61,101 bases of DNA. Origin: Symsagittifera roscoffensis. Its lineage: Eukaryota > Xenacoelomorpha > Acoela > Convolutidae. The DNA lies in NCBI RefSeq assembly GCF_963678635.1, contig NW_026970958.1, forward strand, positions 1 to 61,101, given 5' to 3'. Position numbers and translations under genes: made by a program. Position 1 is the stretch's first letter. Every line of letters begins with the position of its first letter. The notes under the pieces were generated by a model. The model did no database searches, was not told the DNA's origin, and worked only from the letters and a program-made list of their open reading frames with translations. Positions 43,965 through 55,135 of this stretch are shown here, one piece after another.

Positions 43965-44395
43965 TCTAATAACTGATAGAGTTCTGGTCTGGTTAGTTTG
44001 ACGAAAAAACAGAAAGTAATACCACTCAAATGACCAATCAGACTGCTGTTACACTTCCAGGGTAACATATAGCAGTAAATGAGACCCGTGTTGTAAACTT
44101 CGTCAACAAAACCTGCAGCGTCATGTAAAATTGCATGCAGACGTAGTATTTTTGAATCTTTTAAATATTTGTCCAAGGAAGAGTCGTCTATGCCAATAAG
44201 ACCTCCATATGGCCTAAGTTTAATAGCTACGTCATAATTTAAATCGTTTTCACTGGAAAAGAAAAACAAAAAACATGCAGCCAGAAAGTAATTCCGACGG
44301 TCAGAATTTTCCGGATAGGTTTTTTTCACAGTCAAATAAATCTCATGAATGATTTCCAAGTCTGTTGAGGTAACTCTACGTTTTTCCAATTTCAT
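43958..44395 (-). CDS. Polinton hypothetical protein, full-length copy
   Basis: From ATG 44395 (MKLEKRRVTSTDL) to 43958. Contains NYFLAACFLFFFSS and RPYGGLIGIDDSSLDKYLKD, and ends RPELYQLLEC. The frame is open upstream to 44431 without an ATG. No domain recognised. It is the first minus-strand gene next to the right-end plus-strand ORFs, with about 65 bp between divergent starts. Confidence 0.5.
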   Translation of the reverse strand: MKLEKRRVTSTDLEIIHEIYLTVKKTYPENSDRRNYFLAACFLFFFSSENDLNYDVAIKLRPYGGLIGIDDSSLDKYLKDSKILRLHAILHDAAGFVDEVYNTGLIYCYMLPWKCNSSLIGHLSGITFCFFVKLTRPELYQLLEC

Positions 44396-44459
44396 TTTTT
44401 TCCAACACTCTTTGAGCCTGCTGAATTTCAAAACAGTGGAAATAAAAGTAACCGTTTAG

Positions 44460-44723
44460 ATGCCAACAGCTGATACCTACAACTCGGTGATATACATTGA
44501 ATTAGACCATCAGCCTTTTTCATATATTTTTAACATTTTAGTAAACATTAATTTTCAGTATGCGCTTTATTTTTGTTACAATCAGCTTAGTGACAAAGTC
44601 AAACAAGAAGTCAAATCTAGACAATTTCAAGAGTATTATTCGACAAATCAAATGTTTTTACCAGTTTTTGTTTCCAAATCAAACTCAAAATTTCTAAACT
44701 GGTTGAAAATAACACGCAGCTAA
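44460..44723 (+). CDS. Polinton plus-strand ORF
   Basis: Eighty-seven codons from ATG 44460 (MPTADTYNSVIYIELDH). Aromatic-rich, ends FLNWLKITRS. No family recognised. Divergently placed relative to the 44395 gene, so the short gap between could hold a two-way promoter. Confidence 0.35.
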   Translation: MPTADTYNSVIYIELDHQPFSYIFNILVNINFQYALYFCYNQLSDKVKQEVKSRQFQEYYSTNQMFLPVFVSKSNSKFLNWLKITRS

Positions 44724-44889
44724 AAGTACAATTTATTCTGTCTGTGTTTTCGTGATAAGCGTATTTTAAACTCGGGGAAAATTTAGGAAACATTTAGCAC
44801 AATTATCACCTTCCGAAACCTGCTGTTCCAAAAATTTTTATTTGATGAACAATTTCATGTGATTTAAAATGTTAATTTGCTTGTTTTAG

Positions 44890-45216
44890 ATGCCATCATA
44901 CATCGAAACTGTAAAAATCCCTTTCGGGGGACTAGTGCTCATAAACATTCCTGTTGAAGAAATTCACGTCAGATATAAGGCTGGGCCCGATCCTGAGGTG
45001 CTAGTGGTGAAGGAGCTGTGGGTCAAACCGCGTCAGTGGGCTTAGGGGAAACCCCTTCCCCGGACTTTCGTCCCTGGGTCGCCCGAGTGGGAACTCCTCT
45101 CTGAGCAACTCAGGGACGTGGTCACCCTCGGGGGTTGGATTGCCTACAGGGCTTCTGATCTGCTGGTGCTGATGGACAGCCCAGCAGCCTCTATTTATTC
45201 TTACCTCTTCTTATAA
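44890..45216 (+). pseudogene. Polinton right-end G+C-rich ORF with one TAG
   Basis: A 108-codon frame from ATG 44890 to TAA 45214-45216, broken only by TAG 45043-45045 at codon 52. Begins MPSYIETVKIPFGGLVLINI; after the stop it continues PLPRTFVPGSPEWELL. Base composition is strikingly G+C-rich compared with the rest of the element. A TTTTAG directly precedes the ATG, so it could also be an internal exon. Function unknown. Confidence 0.45.
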
Positions 45217-45601
45217 AGAAGAGATTTTTTTTTACCAAATTTTATTTTTTTAGCCCCCTTCCTCAACATCCCCCTTTCTTATTTTCTTTAATTTGTTTAT
45301 AATGATTATTATTACCAATCCTTCGACGAACTCAACTTTCGGGTTAGTAATTCTTTATTTGTTCAAATAGATCATTCATTTTTGCCTAAATAGAGGTGGC
45401 GGCCGCCGCACTTGACGAATTTTCCTTTCTTCGAGATTCAGCAATAAAACATGCATTTTTGAAGGAAATCGTTCACCGCAGCCAACAGTTAAGCTACGCT
45501 GCCAAAATATTGGCTTTCCTATATACCATATAGTTTGGTTGCATATAATAGGTATATAACGTCATTGTACATGTAAACAAGCCAATACCCCCAAACTTCA
45601 G
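45217..45601. other. Polinton right subterminal non-coding region
   Basis: No gene seen between the G+C-rich ORF and the right terminal repeat. Confidence 0.5.
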
Positions 45602-45821
45602 AAGGGAAAACATGCACCAACCAAAACCTAATTCCTTTCCCGTTTCCATAAAGTGGCTGGAAAATTATCAATTTTAACCCCCCTTAAAACATGCGTGCCC
45701 GAAAAAGTAGAGGCTTTAACCCCTATGGGGGTTAAAAGTGGTAAGTACAACGGCACACCGAATTTTTTGGGGGGGGGGGGTTAAAAGTGGTCATTTTCCT
45801 AGCCACTTTTACTATACTACT
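45602..45821. repeat. Polinton terminal inverted repeat, right
   Basis: Reverse complement of 23630-23850 with scattered mismatches; ends CCACTTTTACTATACTACT. Confidence 0.9.
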
Positions 45822-45827
45822 GATTTC
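45822..45827. repeat. Polinton target-site duplication, right
   Basis: GATTTC, identical to 23624-23629. Confidence 0.85.
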
Positions 45828-46001
45828 ACAAACAGATTTCAAAAAAGTTGTCTCAATGTTTTAGTGAAAAAAGTTTTTGAAATTGTGGTTAACTTCTTAC
45901 ATTTTTTTTCGGAGCACAGCCACTGGCAACCCTTTTTAAAAAAGGGGGCTAAACTCATAGAGTAGAGAACTGTTTCAGAATTTTTGTTTCTTTTCTTCTA
46001 G

Positions 46002-46126
46002 AATGCCGAGCATCTTTACCCATCGCATTGAAGTCAGTCGACGATGAGAGTGATGTTAAGTGTGACACTTGGAACGATGCAGAATCACTGATTGACTACT
46101 CGGGGTGTGTCAGCGAACTTGAAAAG
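46002..46126 (+). CDS. NIDO-AMOP-VWD protein, exon 4
   Basis: After TTTTCTTCTAG the frame continues in the phase left by exon 3 (phase 1, codon completed as Glu). It encodes ECRASLPIALKSVDDE...CDTWNDAESLIDYSGCV, the linker leading to AMOP. The 3' boundary is uncertain: the best donor candidate is near 46125 (AAGTG|GTACCC), but its phase does not fit the AMOP-exon acceptors at 57162 or 57166. An earlier donor or a small unseen exon is possible. The left edge of the large host duplication falls exactly here. Confidence 0.6.
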
Positions 46127-48714
46127 TGGTACCCTTGTCCTAACAGGGATGTGCTTCACTTTCAGTCATTTTCTGTACTGCAAACTTTGTTCCACCGAGA
46201 ATGAAGCTTTTTCAGTGCGTTTTGAAACTTACACAATCGTTTTTGTGATTTCTTCTATCAACTGAAGCAGCATATTTAACTTTTTGCGAAAAAGATTGTT
46301 GCCATTCTAGTGGTTGCTCTGATTTCCGAAAAGATGAAGGACCATTTATGCTTTAGCTGGTTGTTTTTTTTCAGCCAATTTTCGATTTTTCTAACCTAGT
46401 GTTTTTGACGTAAAATTTTAAATACCCTTAAGGCGAGTCAAGTGGCTTTATTGTTAGGTTAGGCGACGATTCGTCCAACTCGCTCTATTCCAATTTACCT
46501 TATGTCTATTCACACTGGGCCACTCTGCCCTACGTCCCAATTTCACCTATTTCATTTTTCCCTACACTCGTGTTATACTTCTAGTTTGAAGTCTTGCATA
46601 GAACGAATCCGATTAGACGCTTAAAACATGCCATCGTACTTCATAGGAGTATGGGATGACAATGAGGAAAAACACGAAAAAAATTCCTTTTTCAATTTTT
46701 TCATCAGTTTTGCAAACAAGAACTTTTATTTGGTAGTAGTGGGTCAAACTTCGGGGTTTCGAAGTCGAAATTTGTCTCGCAAACAAACTACTAGCCACTG
46801 AATAAAAAACTCTCAAAACGTTTTTTAAATGCCTAATTTTTCACTTTTTCAGGTTTTTTGGAAGGATAACCTTGTTAGAAATATTCAGCGTTCCTAGCAG
46901 GGCAAAAAACTTATTTTGCTTTTTTAATATTACAAATATGAGGATTCTTAAGCTTCTCACCCTGCGTTTTCCAACCCCATTTTCTTAACCCCTCTCATAT
47001 AACACCACAATTAGATAACCCCACTATAATTTAACACCTACCTTATACCAATTGTTAGAACCAGAGTGAAACTTAATTGAAAAAGATTCGGAACCACAAA
47101 GTCGGAAAACAACAGAGCTTTATTTGCAAAAACGTTTGCAAACAAAACGAAATAACATGTATGCTGCTATATGCGGTTTAGACTTGAACATTTGAAAAGA
47201 AAAGACCTTGCCAATAGACTAGACTTTGATGTGAACTTGAACTAATCCGATTAACATGAATAAAAGTAGTAATCGATAATGATAAAACTTTTCCAAAAAA
47301 GAACCTGATCCTGAAAATGTTCTCGATCATAGAAGATTAATTGGTCGAACTTATCTGAAATATAGAGGGAAAACTGGTTGTGACCAAAAGCTGAACTAAT
47401 CTAAGTTATGTTCAAAGCCAATAATTTTAACAAAAACGTAACCAATTTATCGAACCATCTAAAATTTGTCAAATTTTTTTTGAATTGACGTCCTATTAAG
47501 CATTGTCTAAAGAGAATGCCAACCTCTTTTCCTAGTCTAGCATCCCACCAAAAGAGCGATCCCTCAGGGATTAAACTGCTAGAGACACCATTTTTTAAAT
47601 GCGGCAGAAGACTGTGCGTTCTTTGCATCTCCGGAAGGCTGCATGAAAACGTTTTTTCTCAAAAAAATTGACAAAAAAAATCATCAAAACGATTATACAG
47701 AGAACAAATGAAAATTTTTTCGCTTAAAATCGCCAGAGCGCGAAAGATATGAAAATCAATTTTCACTTCGTAGAAATTCATATGATTCTGTTTCTTTTGT
47801 TACAGGCCCATTTTTTTTATTTTTTGTAAATTGGTTACCACTGTAGGCGTAAAAGAAATTGAGTATTTGAAGCGATGCGTTTTGTTGGAAGTTTGCAATT
47901 ACTTTTCATATACTGGGATGCGAACCACTGAAAATTGACTCTACGCCATATTTCCAGCACCCTACAGCGTTTGTGGTTCTGGCCGAACCAGAGGTTGCAG
48001 CACCTTTTTGATTCCAAAATGAGAAAAGGAATAGGACTGCTCGATTCGAGATGAGACCTTTTATGTAATAACAACCAAAATAAAAGCAGTGCTTGTCAAT
48101 TTTTGCAATTTTTCCGACTATTTTTTGGTGCAATGGCATACTATTTGAACTTTTTTGTAAATTTTATCGTACGACGCTCATATTTTTTCTTCTGATTCAG
48201 AAGCCAGGGAATAATACATTTAAGTGCTAATTCAAACCTGTGGTTTAAGTTTTACTCCAATTTCAATTCAATATCAGCAATTTTTAAATTTTTTTTCTGA
48301 GATAGAAGAAAAAGTTGCAGACAACTTGAAAAGATGAAAAAAAAACATCCAGACACATTTGGATTCTGCGAAGCGGCCTGCTCATAATTGTTTCAAGTCT
48401 TCTGTCAGGATTTACATTTTTAGGGCATCTAAGTAATGTTAGTTTCTTCCGTTTTTTCTGTAAGAAAGCTTAAATGCAAGTAGGGGCTATCCCTGAAAGA
48501 CTAGTATCTATAGAGTAAGTTGATAAAATGTTTTAGCAGTGACTTTGAAAGTTCCGTTAGCCAACTGAAATGATGATTTTTTGAGCACACGAAGCATTTC
48601 CCTGTCGAAAATAAAATAATATTTTCTTGATTATTTTGTTCATTGCAAATGTTACGAAGTTTTCAAATAGCTTGGGTAGTTGTAAATTGCTGGTTGCCGG
48701 GGACAATGCTTTTA

Positions 48715-49049
48715 CTAATTTCCCCATTGCTTGTGCATGCGTTGTGCAGTTCGAACTAAGATTTCTTTGGTTGTTTGCGCATATTGAGTCAGAATATCTC
48801 CTGTTATGGGCTGAATTGCAGTGGCGACTGCAACCATCGTGGTATTAGTCTCGTTCAGATCCTTGCTGTTTTTTGAAACTATTCGAGCATCAGGTTTTCC
48901 AGCAGAAGTTTCATGTTTATGCTCACTTATCGTTTCAGTACACTTTTCACGGCATTTAAGAGTTTGATACTTTGAGCAATTCCAGTTCGCAGTGGTTTTG
49001 TTTTTACATTTAGACAAGTGAAAAAATCCTAATTTGAACACAGAGATCT
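48715..49049 (-). CDS. FLYWCH-type zinc-finger exon, copy 1
   Basis: On the antisense strand, behind CTGTTAG at about 49050, a 110-codon frame shows W-N-C-x7-C...H-x-H (TTANWNCSKYQTLKC, then SEHKHE), the FLYWCH zinc-binding pattern. It continues with GKPDARIVSKNSKDLNET and an ITGDILTQYAQTTKEI helix, a layout typical of FLYWCH/MULE-associated proteins. No ATG is in frame at the start, so it is an internal or terminal exon or a fragment. It lies inside an intron-like part of the AMOP-VWD locus. Confidence 0.55.
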
Positions 49050-50081
49050 AACAGAGTTTTGCAAAACTTGCGATGCAACTTTATAGTAAGAAAGACACAA
49101 AAAACATGACAAAGTTGTTGCATTTGTTTTTTTATATTTTTATCATCAAAAACAGCCGACCTCCAACATAGTTTTCAGGCCTACCTGCTATTCCGAGGAC
49201 ACGTTTTTGAATTATTGGAAAATTGTGCTGGTAGACTACAATGATGAAAGTACCAAACTTCACTAAATCTGATTTACTTTTCAAATCGGTTAATGAAAAA
49301 CTTATAAATACCAATAAACAATATTCAGTTTTTCAAAAGCCAAAAACAAGAATAGGAAATCAACAAATGTGCTCTGAAAAAAATATAAAACTGTTCTAAA
49401 AAACACAACACTATTGAAAATGAGATTTTTGCAAAAAGTTTCGAAAACCAACTTCGAAACGATTTAAAAATTTAAAGCTTTTTAGCGAGTTCAACAAAAA
49501 AATAGATCAGAGATAAAACGAATGCAACAAGAACACATGAATTAGACACGGTTTTTGAAAAGCAATTGATTTTGAACAACAATGAAGCCAAAAAAACGCT
49601 TAGAGAAGTCCGATTAGAACTTCATTGGCTTCATTGATTTTGAACAACAATGAAGCCAAAAAAAAACGCTTCAAAAAAGTCCGATTAGAGAAGACAAACA
49701 AGTTGACTGAAAAACGGTTTACGAAAAAATCATCGAGAAACTATTAAAACATTTGTTAAAAAATTATGCCATAAAACTGTTTTTTACAATAATGCAGCCC
49801 AAAAACTGGTTCAAATTAACTAAATGTGAGAAAAAGTTAATACAATAATGCGAACAAAAACAGGAATAAAAAGAAATTAGTCTTGCTATTCTGAACAAAA
49901 TTATCAAAAATTTTGATATTGAACATCTATAATCAATTACAATTGAAGCTTGCTGGTATCCAGTTTTTAAAACAACAGCGCTCGACGGTTTCGAGCGCGA
50001 AATAATGTGGCACTTCAAAATGCGTTGGTGATAATCACATGAACTAGAAACGTACTCAAATGCTTAGCTTAGTTTTCAAAG

Positions 50082-51598
50082 CAAGGTTGTAAGTTCCGAA
50101 GCACATCCCTTATTAGAGCCGGAACTGATGCTTGGTGGGCACACGAGGAAGTTCGAAACGGAATGAACGGCTGGCAATACGATTTGTGCTGCGGAAATTC
50201 CGATTTGGAAGTGAGTGAAAAACTTGATTCGATTGGTTTTTGCAAAAAAGACCTATGTGAATTCAAAGGCACTCGAGATAAAAAGCCTGGATTTTGCATT
50301 CGATCACCTCGACTAGCTTGTACAGCTACAACTAGAGTTGAACTAAATGGAATTATGGAAAGCCGCGAGGAATCGATTATGGTTTCAAATCAGTGTTGTT
50401 ACAATGGAACAACCGACGAATTAATAGAAAGTTCAAATTCTGCGGGTTGTATGCAACGAGAAGTTGGTTCAATTGACAATATGATTCGGCATTACACAAG
50501 CTACCTGAAACCATTTTACGAGTGTTGTCGTCAATCGCCTCAATTCAAATGCGATAACATATTCAAAAAACACCGCCCGACTATCATCGGCGAGTACTGG
50601 CCTCGTAACATCCTCATAAACAGAGGAGACCCCCACTTGCAGACAGTGGACGGAGTCAGCTACCCCTTCATGGGGCTGGGCGTCTACAGGATGCTTATCA
50701 CTGATGATTCACCTTCAAAATTCAGCCACAAGGTTGTCGTTTAATTCCTCCTTGAAAATAAATTCAACACTGCATAACAAGAAATTGGATTTTCAATCGA
50801 AGATGAAGGCTTTTTTAAAATTAGAAGTAATTTCCGTCCAAACTTATATGAGACTAACTTGTGATATTATATCTCGTTGTACAAATTTCGAGCTTTGCAT
50901 TTCGGTACGCTTTTTAAAATTTTAAAGAAGGTTAAAAAGTTTCCTTTAGTTTCGTTTTTTTTTCGATGTTTTAAGAATGACTGCGCATCTAATACCCAGC
51001 CATTTTTCTAATAGTTTTCTGGGATCTTGTCAGCTATATTATAAAAGGGGGCTTCGCAATAACGTACAAAAATCAAATATGCCTAGCCGTTGAATTAGTA
51101 TTTTATAGGAGTGGCATTTCGTTACAAGGTACCATAGGGGGAAGGGGAATAATTAAGGAGATCCGTTTTCTGTATCTTGCTAGGTCTGCAAGGGGGACTC
51201 AGCTGCTCGACATAGCACTGACAGGAAACGTTTCCATTTCGGAAGCATTTGTCCAGTTCGAATCACAAATCAAAGCTGCCCACTTTTGGAACGAAGTCTT
51301 TAGACTAACCGAGAAGAACTTCTTCATCAAAACAGCGCAGCCAGCGGACGAATCCGATGACCTGACCGAAAAATGGACATTTGCTGTGTCTATGTGTGTC
51401 ATGACGCTGTTTCTACTGCTTCTTCTGGTCATGGTTTTCAGGAAGTGTCTCGATAATGGATGGTTAATTTTTACAAGAGGAGTCAAGGTCGACGTTGTGG
51501 TTAACCAGAATCAGGAGGGTGAGGATCATTTTCCTCATCAAGAAGTACGAGCCCTCTTTTGGATTGACGAAAGAGATGAAACTCCATACCTTAGATGA
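50082..51598 (+). pseudogene. AMOP-VWD-TM segment, copy 1 (broken)
   Basis: AMOP exon from 50082: QYDLCCGNSDLEV, CIRSPRLACT, NQCCYNGTTDELI, FYECCRQSP, then the VWD start RGDPHLQTVDGVSYPF. At 50717 the sequence jumps to what in copy 2 lies at about 58795, so about 1 kb with most of VWD and the following exon is gone. The last exon (51184-51598) lacks 5 nt near 51203 relative to copy 2, shifting frame before the transmembrane segment. The TM helix and tail are still encoded at 51386-51598. If transcribed it would give a truncated protein. Confidence 0.8.
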
Positions 51599-52272
51599 AA
51601 TAAGAGAATAACTATCGAAGCTAAGAGAATAACTATATACATTTCTGAATCAAGCTAAATTTTTTTTTTAAAAAAGCCAAAACCTGAGTTGATTGATTCA
51701 ATGCAAGTCTTTTGTTAGAAGAAATTGAGCCGATTTCTCTCGATAATTTTATAGGACTTATTTTACTGTAATAGAAGTTGTATTGAGTCGCTCACAATTC
51801 CAAAAAAAATAGGTTAAAAATAAAATTAACTTGAAAAAATTGTTATGAAATGACATCTGTTCGCCACCTTTGAAGACTTTAAAGCTTGCAAGGATTATAG
51901 TTGCTTAGTTTTCTATAATTCAATTCAATTTTTTTTATACTTTTTATATAAAATGGCGAAGTAAGATAGAGTTAGAGGTTGGTTTTCTCACACATCTCGA
52001 TTCTGAATCACTTTTTACAGGGGTGAACATATGGACACGGAAGGGCATACGTCCTCCCTTGTGAATTTGAAAACCTTAACTGATCGACGCAGAACTCTTC
52101 ATTGAGAAGTTTTTGGAGGACGAGGGAAACTGATAGAACCTTTGTGCAAAAATCACATTTATTCAGAATAATTTGAGCCCTAAGTACATCTTACTATCTG
52201 AATTGGATTTGAAATGGATGCAAACTATAAACCTTTGATAGTTTAAACACAAAATAAGTCAAGTTTATCCTT
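51599..52272. other. 3' flank of copy 1 and spacer
   Basis: 51599-52130 matches the copy 2 flank. 52131-52272 is unique spacer. No gene seen. Confidence 0.6.
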
Positions 52273-53599
52273 AAAGTGGTACCCTTGTCCTAACAGGGAT
52301 GTGCTTCACTTTCAGTCATTTTCTGTACTGCAAACTTTGTTCCACCGAGATTGAAGCTTTTTCAGTGCGTTTTGAAACTTACACAATCGTTTTTGCGTAT
52401 TCTTCTATCAACTGAAGCAGCATATTTAACTTTTTGCGAAAAAGATTGTTGCCATTCTAGTGGTTGCTCTGATTTTTCTAGTAGGTTTTTTAGTGGTTGC
52501 TCTGATTTCCGAAAAGATGAAGGACCATTTATGCTTTAGCTGGTTGTTTTTTTTTTCAGCCAATTTTCGATTTTTCTAACCTAGTGTTTTTGACGTAAAA
52601 TTTTAAATACCCTTAAGGCGAGTCATGTGGCTTTATTGTTAGGTTAGGCGACGATTCGTCCAACTCGCTCTATTCCAATTTACCTTATGTCTATTCACAC
52701 TGGGCCACTCTGCCCTACGTCCCAATTTCACCTATTTCATTTTCCCCTACACTCGTGTTATACTTCTAGTTTGAAGTCTTGCATAGAACGAATCCGATTA
52801 GACGCTTAAAGCATGCCATCGTACTTCATAGGAGTATGGGATGACAATGAGGAAAAACACGAAAAAATTTCCTTTTTCAATTTTTTCATCAGTTTTTCAA
52901 ACAAGAACTTTTATTTGGTAGTAGTGGGTCAAAATTCGGGGTTTCGAAGTCGAAATTTGTCTCGCAAACAAACTACTAGCCACTGAATAAAAAATTCTCA
53001 AAACGTTTTTTAAATGTCTAATTTTTCACTTTTTCAGGTTTTTTGGAAGGATAACTTTTTTAGAAATATTCAGCGTTCCTAGCAGGGCAAAAAACTTATT
53101 TTGCTTTTTTAATATTACAAATATGAGGATTCTTAAGCTTCTCACCCTGCGTTTTTCAACCCCATTTTCTTAACCCCTCTCATATAACACCACAATTAGA
53201 TAACCCCACTATAATTTAACACCTACCTTATACCAATTGTTAGAACCAAAGTGAAACTTACTTGAAAAAGATTCGGAACCACAAAGTCGGAAAACAACAG
53301 AGCTTTATTTGCAAAAACGTTTGCAAACAAAACGAAATAACATGTATGCTGCTATATGCGGTTTAGATTCCCTGGCTGATATTGAATTGAGCAATTCCAA
53401 ATGTCATTTTGAGTTTTTTTGGGGCCTTAACGAATTCCGAGCCTTTTTTGCATCGCTCCAAAGACGCCCGTAGAAAATATTTAGGGCTCGTTTGGCAAAA
53501 ATGGCTGTCCGAAAGTAGCACCTCAAACAAAGCACGGCAGTCCTCAATTTGAAGCCTTTTTCTACTTTCAGCCAATCTACATTTTTGTTTATTTTTCAG

Positions 53600-53805
53600 A
53601 AGGCGTGATTGTGACCAACACTACAGACTACGCGTATCTTCACAGAGCTTTCGGAACCAGCTGGTTTGTGGATCCAGATGAGTGGCTCTTTAAACAGAGA
53701 GATATTGTCTCTTCCATCGAGAATGATATTGCCGAGGGGTCTCCATTTGAGCCGATTTATGAGCCAATTTTTACGAATGAGCAGCTGCAACTCGAAGCTT
53801 ATGAG
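53600..53805 (+). pseudogene. displaced post-VWD exon, extra copy
   Basis: Same 206-nt exon as 58526-58731: TTTTTCAG|AA, then GVIVTNTTDYAYLHRAFGTS and WLFKQRDIVSSIEND, with a GAG|GCGAGT donor. It lies before the AMOP exon of copy 2 and after the last exon of copy 1, so it is out of order for normal splicing. The reading frame is intact, suggesting a recent rearrangement. Confidence 0.75.
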
Positions 53806-53884
53806 GCGAGTTACATTTCAAAAAGGAGATTATTGAAATTCCAAAAAAAATTTTTAAAAAAACTGAAATAGCCACAAGGTTGTA

Positions 53885-54268
53885 CAGGGGCGGATTTAGG
53901 GAGGGGGGTTGTTGGGGGCAGACGCCCTTTCTCAGGGATTCGAACCCCTGCCAACCCAAAGGGTCCCCCTTTTGGTACTTTTTAAGAAATCCATTTTTGG
54001 CCGACCGACCCTAAAATTTTTCTAAAGTCGCCTTTGGCGCCAATATATACTACTTTTGAGGGGGAGCGCGCGCCAAAAAAAAACGCGTTTTTTTTGTCAA
54101 CATTTTCCAAAAAGTGCCCAAAAAGTGCCCAAAGGGTCTTTTTACTGCTTTGGGAGAGCTCGGAAAATCAATCTGATCGACCTAAAAAAAAACAAAAAAA
54201 GGTCGTCAAACTTGTCGAAAATTTTTTGAAAATCCCCCCCCCTCGAGAAAATCCTAGATCCTCCCCTG
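53885..54268. mobile_element. hAT-type MITE, copy 2, with empty site preserved nearby
   Basis: Starts CAGGGGCGGATTTAGG and ends CCTAGATCCTCCCCTG, flanked by the 8-bp duplication AGGTTGTA (53877-53884 and 54269-54276). The related segment at 58793-58810 reads 'gccacaaggttgtagttaaattcc' with a single AGGTTGTA and no insert. Confidence 0.95.
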
Positions 54269-55135
54269 AGGTTGTAGTTAAATTCCTCCTTGAAAATAAA
54301 TTCAACGCTGCATAACAAGGAATTGGATTTTAAAACGAAGATGAAGGCTTTTTTTAAATTAGAATAGGACTGCTCGTTTCGAGATGAGACCTTTTATGTA
54401 ATTACAACCAAAATAAAAGCAGTGCTTGTCAATTTTTGCAATTTTTCCGACTATTTTTTGGTGCAATGGCATACTATTTGAACTTTTTTGTAAATTTTAT
54501 CGTACGACGCTCATATTTTTTCTTCTGATTCAGAAGCCAGGGAATAATACATTTAAGTGCTAATTCAAACCTGTGGTTTAAGTTTTACTCCAATTTCAGT
54601 TCAATATCAGCAATTTTTAAATATTTTTTCTGAGATAGAAGAAAAAGTTCCAGACAACTTGAAAAGATGAAAAAAAACATCCAGACACATTTGGATTCTG
54701 CGAAGCGGCCTGCTCATAATTGTTTCAAGTCTTCTGTCAGGATTTACATTTTTAGGGCATCTAAGTAATGTTAGTTTCTTCCGTTTTTTTTTAAGAAAGC
54801 TTAAATGCAAGTAGGGGCTATCCCTGAAAGACTAGTATCTATAGAGTAAGTTGTTAAAAATTTTTAGCAGTGACTTTGAAAGTTCCGTTAGCCAACTGAA
54901 ATGATGATTTTTTGAGCACACGAAGCATTTCCCGGTCGAAAAATAAAATAATTTTTTCTTGATTTTTTTGTTCATTGCAAATGTTACGAAGTTTTCAAAT
55001 AGCTTGGGTAGTTGTAAATTGCTGGTTGCCGGGGACAATGCTTTTACTAATTTTCCCATTGCTTGTGCATGCGTTGTGCAGTTCGAACTAAGATTTCTTT
55101 AGTTGTTTGCGCATATTGATTGAGAATATCTCCTG

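Larger units (their letters stand above)
39075..44376. repeat. internal Polinton duplication, right unit (complete)
   Basis: The longer, less deleted copy of the 34838-39061 segment. It keeps the ATPase P-loop, the small membrane protein and two small hypothetical genes. Its right edge is marked by loss of similarity after 'gttgaggtaactctacgt'. Confidence 0.9.
23630..45821. mobile_element. Polinton/Maverick, 22.2 kb, complete ends but decayed genes
   Basis: A self-synthesising, virus-related DNA transposon. The evidence is paired terminal inverted repeats, a 6-bp target duplication, and the full Polinton gene set: protein-primed polymerase B, adenain-like protease, double-jelly-roll capsid, minor capsid, integrase and packaging ATPase. 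Most genes run on the minus strand, opposite to the host gene whose intron it occupies. About 9.5 kb of the middle is a tandem duplication, so the ancestral element was nearer 17 kb. Multiple frameshifts and in-frame stops in polymerase, integrase and capsid genes indicate a non-autonomous or dead copy. Confidence 0.95.
46123..52130. repeat. host-locus duplication, copy 1 (mosaic)
   Basis: Homologous to 52273-60345 in blocks: 46123-47188 with 52273-53368; 48030-49970 with 54363-56247; 49972-50717 with 57051-57797; 50720-52130 with 58796-60345. The 47189-48029 segment is unique to this copy and holds no gene I can support. A local tandem repeat of an 'acaacaatgaagccaaaaaaa' unit lies at 49575-49665. 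Confidence 0.9.

Noticed and set aside
46458-46474. Telomere-like TTAGGTTAGGC
   Set aside because: Barely more than one hexamer unit; occurs again in the duplicate only because the whole block is duplicated.
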